A stretch of DNA of 14,726 bases, from NCBI GenBank assembly GCA_028684345.1, contig JAQUGB010000025.1, positions 1-14,726 on the forward strand. Direction: 5' to 3'. Source of the stretch: Tepidiphilus sp. (GTDB lineage Bacteria > Pseudomonadota > Gammaproteobacteria > Burkholderiales > Rhodocyclaceae). The translations under genes were made by a program, and so were the position numbers. The notes under the pieces were generated by a model. The model worked only from the letters and a program-made list of their open reading frames with translations. It did not search any database and had not been told where the DNA came from. Position 1 is the stretch's first letter. Every line of letters begins with the position of its first letter. Shown here piece after piece: positions 1 through 6,034 of the stretch.

Positions 1-8
1 GATTTTTC

Positions 9-38
9 TTGACATGTCCTCCGCTTGTCTGTTAAATA
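9..38 (+). promoter_or_regulatory. rpmH operon promoter
   Basis: A perfect sigma-70 -35 hexamer, TTGACA, lies at 9-14. It is followed at 17 bp by TTAAAT (32-37), or at 18 bp by TAAATA (33-38), which has a TG one base upstream like an extended -10. Either would start transcription near position 45, about 20 bp ahead of the L34 start codon. A strong promoter is expected here because rpmH heads the ribosomal protein/RNase P operon. The -10 is only a partial match, so the exact hexamer is uncertain. No DnaA box was seen in the short sequence upstream. Confidence 0.7.
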
Positions 39-66
39 ACGAGATTTTCCCGTTCGAGGTGATCCC

Positions 67-201
67 ATGAAACGCACCTATCAACCCTCCAAGATCCGTC
101 GCAAGCGTACCCATGGTTTCCTCGTGCGCATGCGCACCCGGGGTGGCCGCTCTGTGATCCGGGCGCGTCGGGCCAAGGGCCGTCATCGCCTGGCCGTTTG
201 A
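67..201 (+). CDS. rpmH: 50S ribosomal protein L34
   Basis: This encodes the 44-residue L34 protein of the large ribosomal subunit. It starts with the family hallmark MKRTYQPSKIRRKRTHGF and is rich in Arg and Lys throughout, as expected for a small rRNA-binding protein. Forty-four residues is the usual length in proteobacteria. The ATG is set by a good Shine-Dalgarno sequence, GAGGTGA at 56-62. The stop codon TGA (199-201) overlaps the proposed TTG start of rnpA, so the two are probably translationally coupled. The gene is first in the operon behind the promoter at 9-38, the standard origin-proximal arrangement with dnaA expected on the other side, outside the window. Confidence 0.98.
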   Translation: MKRTYQPSKIRRKRTHGFLVRMRTRGGRSVIRARRAKGRHRLAV

Positions 202-587
202 GCGGCGAGATCCTGTCCGAGGCGGGGGCGCGCTTTCGCCGCGCCGACCGCCTGCTCCAGCCGTCCGAGTTCTCGCGCGTCTTCACGGCGCGGCGGGTAA
301 TCCGTGGGCGGTTTTTTTCCGTTCACTGGAGTCCCAACGAGCTGGGCCGGCCGCGTCTGGGGCTGGTGGTGGCGAAGAAACTCGTGCGCCGCGCGCACCA
401 GCGCAACCTCGTCAAGCGCATCGCGCGCGAGACCTTTCGCCTCGAGAAGGGGCGGTTGCCAGCCTGCGACGTGGTGGTGCGGCTGAGCGCGCCGATCGTC
501 GCGGTCACCCGCCGGATGCTGCGCGAGGATCTCCTTTCCTGCTTTGATCGGCTCGTGCGGGAGGCAGAGAAATGCGCCGCCTCCTGA
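198..587 (+). CDS. rnpA: Ribonuclease P protein component
   Basis: This is the protein subunit of RNase P, which helps the catalytic RNA remove 5' leaders from precursor tRNAs. The 129-residue product has the conserved basic helix at about residues 60-81, including RNLVKR (69-74) of the RNR motif, preceded by the LGLVVAKK strand typical of the family. Length is normal. The start is taken as TTG at 198, overlapping the rpmH stop as TTGA. No ATG or GTG exists before the conserved region and no Shine-Dalgarno sequence precedes the TTG, so initiation is probably coupled to termination of rpmH. Its 3' end overlaps yidD by 16 bp. The identity is certain and the start is likely. Confidence 0.95.
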   Translation: MSGEILSEAGARFRRADRLLQPSEFSRVFTARRVIRGRFFSVHWSPNELGRPRLGLVVAKKLVRRAHQRNLVKRIARETFRLEKGRLPACDVVVRLSAPIVAVTRRMLREDLLSCFDRLVREAEKCAAS

Positions 588-781
588 TGGCGCTCATCCG
601 CGGTTATCAGCTGGCGATCAGCCCCTGGCTGGGGCGTAACTGCCGGTTTTACCCGAGCTGCTCGCAATATACCTTGGAAGCGATCGAGCGCCATGGGGCG
701 CTGAAAGGCCTGTGGCTGGGGGTGCGGCGGGTGTCGCGCTGCCATCCCTTTCATCCCGGCGGGCACGACCCTGTGCCATAA
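572..781 (+). CDS. yidD: Membrane protein insertion efficiency factor YidD
   Basis: This encodes a 69-residue YidD protein, a small membrane-associated factor that assists insertion of membrane proteins by the YidC/Sec system. The family signature is complete. An amphipathic N-terminal helix (residues 1-18) precedes CRFYPSCSQY (24-33) with its paired cysteines, and RCHPFHPGGHDPVP closes the protein. Length is close to the family norm of 70-85 residues. The ATG is preceded by GGGAGG at 559-564. The gene overlaps the end of rnpA by 16 bp and is followed after 38 bp by yidC, its functional partner. This rnpA-yidD-yidC order is highly conserved. Confidence 0.97.
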   Translation: MRRLLMALIRGYQLAISPWLGRNCRFYPSCSQYTLEAIERHGALKGLWLGVRRVSRCHPFHPGGHDPVP

Positions 782-782
782 T
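774..782 (+). promoter_or_regulatory. Possible extended -10 promoter before yidC
   Basis: The end of yidD contains TGC followed by CATAAT (777-782), an extended -10 element with a five-out-of-six hexamer, 37 bp before the yidC start codon. No recognisable -35 lies 17 bp upstream (754-759 reads TCCCGG). It could provide extra transcription of yidC and mnmE independently of rpmH. The evidence is a short motif only, and a chance match is quite possible. Confidence 0.25.
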
Positions 783-819
783 TCGCCGATTCTTTTGCCC
801 GTTTTCCCAGGATGGTTCC

Positions 820-2460
820 ATGGAACAACGCCGCCTGATCCCGTTGTTGGTGTTTCTGTTCTCGCTGGTGATGCTGTGGGAGGCCTGGTTGCGTCACAAC
901 CAGCCGGTGCCGCAGCCGCAGGCCGAGCGAGCCGTCGCAACGCAGCAAGGGGCCGGTCTGGGCGAGGTGCCACAGTCGCAGCGGGCCGCCGTCGCTCCGG
1001 CTTCCGGGGCGCTCGAAGAGGCGCAGGCGCGGCGCATGGTGGTCGAGACCGACCGCTTCACCGCCGAGATCTCGGAGCGTGGCGGCGACATCGTCTTCCT
1101 CGCGTTCAAGGACTACGCCGCGCGCGAAGACCGCAGCAAGCCTTTCGTGCTCTTCGACGACGGCCGAGCCGGCCACGTCTATCGTGTGCAATCGGGGCTG
1201 ATCGGAGCGGGTCTGCCGAACCATCGCTCGCAATGGCAGCTGCCGGCCGAGGCCGTGCGGCTCGCGCCGGGGCAGGACGTGCTGGAAGTTCGGCTCACGG
1301 CCCAGGCGGACAATGGTGCGCTCGTGACCAAGGTGCTGCGCTTCAAGCGTGACGACTATCTGGTCGAGGTGCGCCACGAGATCGCCAACGCGGGCACGGA
1401 GCCGATCGAGGCTTCGACCTATTATCAATTCCTGCGCGATGGCTTGCCGGCCGAGGAGCATTCGCTCTTCGGGGTTCGCACGTTCACCGGCCCGGCGATC
1501 TATACCGCCGAGAGCAAGTACAAGAAGATCGACTTCGAGGACGTGCTCAAGGGCAAGGCGGAGTTTCCGCGGCTCGCGCAGGATGGCTGGATCGCCATGG
1601 TGCAGCATTACTTCGTCGCGGCCTGGTTGCCGGAGGAGGGGATGCAGCGCGAGTTCTACGTCCGGCCGGTGGAGGGGGGCTTGTTCCAGGCAGGCGTGAT
1701 CCTGCCGCTGGGGACGGTCGCGCCGGGTGAGGCGAAGGAAGGATCCGTTCGCCTCTATGCCGGGCCGCAGACGCAGAGCGTGCTGGGTACGCTCGCGCCG
1801 GGGTTCGATCTGGTGGTCGATTACGGTTGGTTCACGGTGATCGCCGCGCCGCTCTTCTGGGTGCTGTCTTGGCTGCACAAACTCACGGGGAACTGGGGTT
1901 GGGCGATCGTGCTGGTGACGGTGCTCCTGAAAGCGCTCTTCTTCCCCTTGTCGGCGGCGAGCTACCGTTCGATGGCCAAGATGCGGGCGCTCACCCCGCG
2001 CCTACAGCGCCTGAAGGAGCTCTACGGCGACGACAAGGCGCGCATGCAGCAGGAGATGATGCGCATCTACCAGGAAGAGAAGGTCAACCCGCTCGGCGGC
2101 TGCCTGCCGATCCTGGTGCAGATCCCGGTGTTCATTGCGCTTTACTGGGTGCTGCTCAATAGCGTCGAGATGCGCCAGGCGCCCTGGATCCTGTGGATCC
2201 AGGATCTGTCGATGCGCGATCCCTACTTCGTGCTGCCCATCCTCATGGGCGTGTCCATGCTCGTGCAGATGAAGCTCAACCCGCAACCGGTCGATCCGAT
2301 GCAGGCGAAGCTGATGCTCGCCATGCCCATCGTGTTCACGGTGATGTTCCTGTGGTTCCCCTCCGGTCTGGTGCTCTACTGGCTGACGAACAACGTGCTG
2401 TCGATCGCCCAGCAGTGGTGGATCACGCGGCAGATCGAAGCGGGGAAGGCGTCGAAGTGA
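820..2460 (+). CDS. yidC: Membrane protein insertase YidC
   Basis: YidC inserts and folds inner-membrane proteins, alone or with SecYEG. The 546-residue product has the Gram-negative layout. An N-terminal membrane segment lies at about residues 5-24. A large periplasmic domain reaches to about residue 335. The conserved five-helix insertase core runs to the C-terminus. Core hallmarks include FPLSAASYRSMAKM, the cytoplasmic coiled hairpin with KVNPLGGCLPILVQIPVFIALY, and FPSGLVLYWLTNN near the end. Lys371 sits where E. coli has the groove arginine Arg366. The frame is open upstream to 712, but the ATG at 820 gives a normal signal-anchor and has AGGATGG just upstream, so it is preferred. mnmE follows after 13 bp. 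Confidence 0.97.
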   Translation: MEQRRLIPLLVFLFSLVMLWEAWLRHNQPVPQPQAERAVATQQGAGLGEVPQSQRAAVAPASGALEEAQARRMVVETDRFTAEISERGGDIVFLAFKDYAAREDRSKPFVLFDDGRAGHVYRVQSGLIGAGLPNHRSQWQLPAEAVRLAPGQDVLEVRLTAQADNGALVTKVLRFKRDDYLVEVRHEIANAGTEPIEASTYYQFLRDGLPAEEHSLFGVRTFTGPAIYTAESKYKKIDFEDVLKGKAEFPRLAQDGWIAMVQHYFVAAWLPEEGMQREFYVRPVEGGLFQAGVILPLGTVAPGEAKEGSVRLYAGPQTQSVLGTLAPGFDLVVDYGWFTVIAAPLFWVLSWLHKLTGNWGWAIVLVTVLLKALFFPLSAASYRSMAKMRALTPRLQRLKELYGDDKARMQQEMMRIYQEEKVNPLGGCLPILVQIPVFIALYWVLLNSVEMRQAPWILWIQDLSMRDPYFVLPILMGVSMLVQMKLNPQPVDPMQAKLMLAMPIVFTVMFLWFPSGLVLYWLTNNVLSIAQQWWITRQIEAGKASK

Positions 2461-2473
2461 GGCCGGCGGCGGC

Positions 2474-3847
2474 GTGAGCGGGGAACGACGAGAGGAAGTG
2501 GCGCCGCGCGAGGTGATCGCGGCGATCGCCACTGCTCCGGGACGCGGCGGCATCGGCGTGGTGCGGGTCTCGGGACCGTCGCTCGCGGCATTCGCCGCGG
2601 CGCTGCTCGGGCGGATGCCGGCGCCGCGCATGGCGACGTTTGCGCGCTTTCGCGACGCGCGGGGCGCGCTGATCGACGAGGGGCTGGCACTCTTCTTCCC
2701 CGCGCCGCATTCGTTTACCGGGGAGGACGTGCTGGAGCTGCACGGGCACGGCGGGCCCGTGGTGTTGCAGCTCTTGCTCGAGCGCTGCCTGGAGCTGGGA
2801 GCGCGGCTCGCCCGTCCCGGCGAATTCACCGAGCGCGCTTTTCTTGCCGGCAAGATCGATCTGGCGCAGGCGGAAGCCGTGGCCGATCTGATCGACGCGT
2901 CCACCCGGGCGGCGGCCCGAGGGGCGGCGCGCTCGCTCACGGGGGAATTCTCCCGCGCCGTGCGCGCCCTGCAGGAGCGCTTGATCGATGCGCGCATGTG
3001 GGTCGAGGCCTCGCTCGATTTTCCCGAAGAGGATCTGGAGCTCGTCGCCGCCGCGCGCATCCGCGAGAAGGTGGCCGAAACTCTGGCCGCCCTCGATCGA
3101 CTGCTCGAGAACGCGCGCCAGGGCGCGCTGTTGCGCCGTGGGCTGCACGTGGTGATCGCCGGTGCGCCCAATGTCGGAAAATCGAGCCTGCTCAACGCCT
3201 TGATGGGGGAAGAGCGGGCGATCGTCACCGACATCGCCGGTACCACCCGCGACGTGTTGCGCGAGGCGATCCAGGTCGAAGGCATTCCGCTCTACGTGAT
3301 CGACACGGCGGGGCTGCGTGCCACCGACGATCCGGTGGAGCGCATCGGCGTGGCGCGTACGCGTGAGGCGGTTTCCCAGGCCGATGCGGTGCTGGCGCTG
3401 CGCGCGCTCGATCAGGCCGAGGCGGCCCCGCTCGAGGAGTTGCTGGCGCTCGCCCCACCCGAAGTGCCGGTGATCGAAGTGGTCAATAAGATCGACTTGA
3501 CGGGCGAAGCGCCGCGGCGCGAGGCGGGAGAAGGCGGACGCCTGCGCGAACGCGTGTGGCTGTCGGCACGCACCGGCGAGGGGCTGGACCTGCTGCGCGC
3601 GGCGCTGCTGGAGGTGGCTGGTTGGCACGCCCACGGTGAAGACGTGGTGCTCGCGCGCGAGCGGCATCTGGAAGCCTTGCGCGAGGCGCGTCGCTCGCTC
3701 GCCGCGGCGCTGGAGACGGGCGAGATGCTGGAGCTGCTCGCCGAGGAGTTGCGTGCGGCGCATCGGGCTCTCGGACGCATCCTCGGGGAATATGACATAG
3801 AGGATTTGCTCGGCGAGATCTTCAGCCGATTCTGCATCGGAAAGTGA
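2474..3847 (+). CDS. mnmE: tRNA modification GTPase MnmE
   Basis: MnmE works with MnmG to modify the wobble uridine (mnm5/cmnm5 U34) of certain tRNAs, using a folate cofactor and GTP hydrolysis. All domains are present in the 457 residues. The N-terminal tetrahydrofolate-binding domain contains TAPGRGGIGVVRVSG (20-34). The helical domain carries the inserted G domain, with G1 GAPNVGKSS (230-238), TTRD (257-260), DTAG (277-280) and NKID (338-341). The invariant C-terminal FCIGK (453-457) contains the catalytic cysteine. The GTG at 2474 is the first in-frame start. A GTG at 2498 (giving MAPREVIAAI) would also fit the E. coli N-terminus but has AGAGG too close to be a good ribosome site. mnmG is not next door. 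Confidence 0.96.
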   Translation: MSGERREEVAPREVIAAIATAPGRGGIGVVRVSGPSLAAFAAALLGRMPAPRMATFARFRDARGALIDEGLALFFPAPHSFTGEDVLELHGHGGPVVLQLLLERCLELGARLARPGEFTERAFLAGKIDLAQAEAVADLIDASTRAAARGAARSLTGEFSRAVRALQERLIDARMWVEASLDFPEEDLELVAAARIREKVAETLAALDRLLENARQGALLRRGLHVVIAGAPNVGKSSLLNALMGEERAIVTDIAGTTRDVLREAIQVEGIPLYVIDTAGLRATDDPVERIGVARTREAVSQADAVLALRALDQAEAAPLEELLALAPPEVPVIEVVNKIDLTGEAPRREAGEGGRLRERVWLSARTGEGLDLLRAALLEVAGWHAHGEDVVLARERHLEALREARRSLAAALETGEMLELLAEELRAAHRALGRILGEYDIEDLLGEIFSRFCIGK

Positions 3848-3861
3848 AGAGGTCGCCGGAA

Positions 3862-3877
3862 TGTTCCACGTGGAACA
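3862..3877. other. parS: parS (ParB-binding) centromere site 1
   Basis: TGTTCCACGTGGAACA is a perfect 16-bp palindrome matching the bacterial chromosomal parS consensus GTTNCACGTGNAAC at every defined position. The dyad continues to 22 bp (3859-3880). It sits in the 46-bp gap between mnmE and the transporter gene. Known role: ParB loads here, spreads as a CTP-dependent clamp and, with ParA and SMC, segregates the newly replicated origin region. The location beside the rpmH-mnmE cluster fits the usual origin-proximal position. parA and parB are not in the window. Because the site begins ATGTTCCAC, it creates a misleading in-frame ATG upstream of the transporter gene. Confidence 0.9.
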
Positions 3878-3893
3878 TTCGCAAGGAGGAGCA

Positions 3894-4682
3894 ATGGGGT
3901 TCGAGGATTTGAGCTGGGTGTGGCTCGCCCTGGGTGGGGCGGCCTTTCTCGCGGGGCTCGTCGATGCGGCGGTGGGCGGCGGGGGGCTCATCCAGGTCCC
4001 GGCTTTGTTGCTCGCTTTTCCGCAGTCGCCGCTCGCGGATCTCTTTGGCACGAACAAGGTCGCTTCCGTGGTGGGAACGGCGTCGGCGGCACATCAATAT
4101 CTGCGACGCATCGCCCTGCCGGGCGCGTTGTTGGCGACGGTGGCGACGGCGGCCGGGCTGGGTAGCTGGTTCGGGGCGAGTGCGGTGACGCATTTCCCGC
4201 GTGAATGGGCGCGGCCCATGGTGCTGGTGCTGCTGAGCCTGGTGGCGGTCTATACCTTCGCCAAAAAGGACTTTGGTCTGCAGTCTCGCACTGCGGCTTG
4301 GGAACGGGCCGATCTGAGCCGGGCGACGGGCATCGGCTTGGTGATCGGGTTCTACGATGGTTTCTTCGGCCCCGGTACGGGCAGTTTCTTCATCTTTGCC
4401 TTCGTGCGTCTGTTGCACCTGGATTTTCTCCATGCGTCGGCCCTGGCCAAGGTCGGCAACGTGGCGACCAACCTCGCGGCCATCGCCTATTTCTGGGGCC
4501 ATGCGCACATCGCCTGGGCGTTGGGGGGGTGGCTTGCGCTGTGCAACGTCCTGGGTTCGCGTGTCGGCAGCGGCCTGGCGCTGCGCCATGGTTCCGGCTT
4601 CGTGCGCAAGCTCTTTCTCGTCGTGGTGGCGGTGTTGATCGCGCGCTTGAGTTGGGAACAATTGTCCCCATACTTATTCTGA
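3894..4682 (+). CDS. TSUP (TauE/SafE) family membrane transporter, YfcA-like
   Basis: This encodes a 262-residue integral membrane protein of the TSUP family (formerly DUF81). Members are putative exporters or importers of sulfite, sulfonates and other small anions; the substrate here cannot be told. The two family repeats are clear. The first has AGLVDAAVGGGGLIQVPALL near the N-terminus followed by GTNK. The second has GFYDGFFGPGTGSFF followed by ALAKVGNVATNLAA. About eight hydrophobic segments fill the length, which is normal. The ATG at 3894 is preferred over the in-frame ATG at 3861, because AAGGAGG (3883-3889) lies at ideal spacing and 3861 falls inside parS. No sulfur-metabolism gene is nearby to hint at substrate. 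Confidence 0.88.
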   Translation: MGFEDLSWVWLALGGAAFLAGLVDAAVGGGGLIQVPALLLAFPQSPLADLFGTNKVASVVGTASAAHQYLRRIALPGALLATVATAAGLGSWFGASAVTHFPREWARPMVLVLLSLVAVYTFAKKDFGLQSRTAAWERADLSRATGIGLVIGFYDGFFGPGTGSFFIFAFVRLLHLDFLHASALAKVGNVATNLAAIAYFWGHAHIAWALGGWLALCNVLGSRVGSGLALRHGSGFVRKLFLVVVAVLIARLSWEQLSPYLF

Positions 4683-4703
4683 TTGCGGGCACGCCGCAGT
4701 GGA

Positions 4704-4728
4704 AACGAACGTCTTTGGGCAGTTCGTT
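4704..4728. repeat. Inverted repeat in the speD promoter
   Basis: AACGAAC (4704-4710) and GTTCGTT (4722-4728) are exact inverted copies separated by 11 bases. The right arm ends one base before the -10 hexamer TATAAT (4730-4735), and the left arm covers the expected -35 position. A dimeric repressor bound here would block RNA polymerase, so this is a candidate operator. It could also form a weak stem. It is too AT-poor downstream and too weak to be a convincing terminator for the transporter gene. The function is inferred from position alone. Confidence 0.4.
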
Positions 4729-4735
4729 GTATAAT
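4707..4735 (+). promoter_or_regulatory. Probable speD-speE promoter
   Basis: A perfect -10 hexamer, TATAAT, lies at 4730-4735 in the 88-bp gap before speD, one of the few non-coding gaps in the window. Transcription would start near 4741, about 30 bp ahead of the start codon. No good -35 is visible in 4707-4713, so the promoter may need an activator or be moderate in strength. It coincides with the inverted repeat at 4704-4728. It would drive speD, speE and probably rsmB onwards. Confidence 0.6.
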
Positions 4736-4770
4736 TTTCGGTTTTCCATGGCTGGCCGGGAGAAGTGGAG

Positions 4771-5157
4771 ATGAACGGTCTTCATCTGATTGCGGATCTC
4801 TATGATTGCCGCTGCGATGTCGCTCTGCTCACCGACCGGGAACGGTTGGAGACCTTGTGCGTGCAGGAGTGCCGTGAGGCAGGACTGACGCCGCTGGGCG
4901 CTTATTTCTATCAGTTTCGACACGACAACGGCGAGAATGCCGGCGTCACCGGCACGGTGGTGTTGGCCGAGTCTCACCTGGCCATCCATACCTGGCCTGA
5001 AACGGGCAACGTCACGCTGGACGTGTACGTGTGTAATTTCTCCAAGGACAACTCCGAGCTCGCCAGGCAGGTGTTTCGCCGTGTGATCGAAACGCTCAAT
5101 CCGATGGAGGTGGTGAGCCATTCGGTGGTGCGCGGTAAGATCGCGCCGCGGGAGTGA
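4771..5157 (+). CDS. speD: S-adenosylmethionine decarboxylase proenzyme
   Basis: SpeD decarboxylates S-adenosylmethionine to supply the aminopropyl donor for spermidine synthesis. The 128-residue product is the short prokaryotic (class 1B, Thermotoga-like) form. It is made as a proenzyme cleaving itself between Glu67 and Ser68 in LAESHLAIHTWPE, with Ser68 becoming the pyruvoyl group. His73 and Cys88 lie 5 and 20 residues after that serine, the same spacing as the T. maritima catalytic residues Ser63, His68 and Cys83. The ATG at 4771 is chosen over the GTG at 4765 because GGGAG (4758-4762) is well spaced only for the ATG. speE follows after four bases, so the two steps are co-expressed. Confidence 0.96.
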   Translation: MNGLHLIADLYDCRCDVALLTDRERLETLCVQECREAGLTPLGAYFYQFRHDNGENAGVTGTVVLAESHLAIHTWPETGNVTLDVYVCNFSKDNSELARQVFRRVIETLNPMEVVSHSVVRGKIAPRE

Positions 5158-5161
5158 GGCC

Positions 5162-6034
5162 ATGAGCGAGCGGACGACGCGGCTGTGGGAGTCCTTGAGT
5201 GATTGGAGCGGCTATTATTTCGACGTGACCGAGTGCCTGGAACGCGGCCGTAGCCGCTACCAGGAATACGAGGTGTGGAATTCGCCCCTCTTCGGGCGCA
5301 TGTTCCGCCTCGATGGCTGCGCGATGACGAGCGAGGCCGACGAGTTCATCTATCACGAGAATCTCGTCCACGTGCCGGGACTTGCGCATGCAGGGCCGCG
5401 TTCGGCGCTCGTCATCGGCGGCGGCGACGGCGGCTCGGCCGAGGAGCTCTTCAAGTACCGCACGATGCAGCAGGTGGTGCTCGTCGAGCTCGACGAGAAG
5501 GTGATCGAGCTCGCGCGAAAGTATTTCCCCGCGGTGCATCGCGGTGCCCTCGACGATCCGCGTCTGGAGCTGCGGGTGCAGGACGGGCTGGAATACGTGC
5601 GCCACGTGGCTCCGGCCGAAGGAAGGAAATTCGACCTCGTGGTGTTGGACCTCACCGATCCGGTGGGGCCGGCGGCCGCGCTCTACCAGGAAGAGTTCTT
5701 CCGGGCGTGCAAAGCGCTGCTCACCGAAGGCGGGGCGCTGTCCCTGCACGTGGGGACGCCGGATCACCAGCCCGAGCGGGTGCGCGAGCTGCTGGGGCGC
5801 CTGCGTGCGGTCTTCGCCCATGTTCGCCCTCATTTGCACTATATTCCGCTTTATGGATCGAATTGGACACTCGCCTGCGCGTCTGATGCATTCGATCCGG
5901 CATCGCTCGACGCGGCGACGGTGGACGCGCGCATCGCCGAGCGGGAATTGCGCGACCTGCGCTATCTCGACGGCGAAACCTATCGGGCGCGCCAAGTAGT
6001 GCCGCGCTATCTGCGCGAGATCATGCTGCCGTGA
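5162..6034 (+). CDS. speE: Polyamine aminopropyltransferase (spermidine synthase)
   Basis: This enzyme transfers the aminopropyl group from decarboxylated S-adenosylmethionine to putrescine, giving spermidine and methylthioadenosine. The 290 residues show the N-terminal beta domain with TSEADEFIYHENLVHVPGL (56-74). The Rossmann fold follows, with the nucleotide loop GGGDGG (86-91), the acidic strand end VELDEKVIELARKYFP, and LDLTDPVGP (162-170) supplying the catalytic aspartate Asp163. Length is normal. The ATG is preceded by GGGAGTGAGG. The immediate upstream speD makes its co-substrate, so the pair forms a complete final branch of spermidine synthesis; no putrescine-forming gene is in the window. 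Putrescine is the likeliest acceptor, but sequence alone does not exclude another diamine. The stop overlaps the rsmB start. Confidence 0.95.
   Translation: MSERTTRLWESLSDWSGYYFDVTECLERGRSRYQEYEVWNSPLFGRMFRLDGCAMTSEADEFIYHENLVHVPGLAHAGPRSALVIGGGDGGSAEELFKYRTMQQVVLVELDEKVIELARKYFPAVHRGALDDPRLELRVQDGLEYVRHVAPAEGRKFDLVVLDLTDPVGPAAALYQEEFFRACKALLTEGGALSLHVGTPDHQPERVRELLGRLRAVFAHVRPHLHYIPLYGSNWTLACASDAFDPASLDAATVDARIAERELRDLRYLDGETYRARQVVPRYLREIMLP

Noticed and set aside
2183..2203. Nine-bp inverted repeat with a three-base loop (CCTGGATCC / GGATCCAGG) inside yidC
   Set aside because: It falls in the middle of a conserved coding segment (PWILWIQD) where repeated Trp-Ile codons produce it. There is no T-run and no gene boundary.
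2423..4057. Long antisense open frame (over 500 codons) across mnmE
   Set aside because: The opposite strand encodes an unmistakable MnmE. Long antisense frames are expected in GC-rich coding DNA, and the translation has no recognisable domain.
4704..4745. Dyad and T-rich stretch after the TSUP gene as a rho-independent terminator
   Set aside because: The stem is only seven bp and AT-rich, no uninterrupted T-run follows it, and the sequence between contains a perfect -10 element, so a promoter/operator reading fits better.
4765..4770. GTG at 4765 as the speD start
   Set aside because: The Shine-Dalgarno GGGAG would be only two bases away; the ATG at 4771 has proper spacing and adds no missing conserved residues.
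5360..5375. CACGTG hexamer inside speE, and others in coding regions (for example near 3145, 5605, 5746, 9353 and 12425)
   Set aside because: The flanking GTT/AAC arms needed for parS are missing; the hexamer is common in GC-rich coding sequence.
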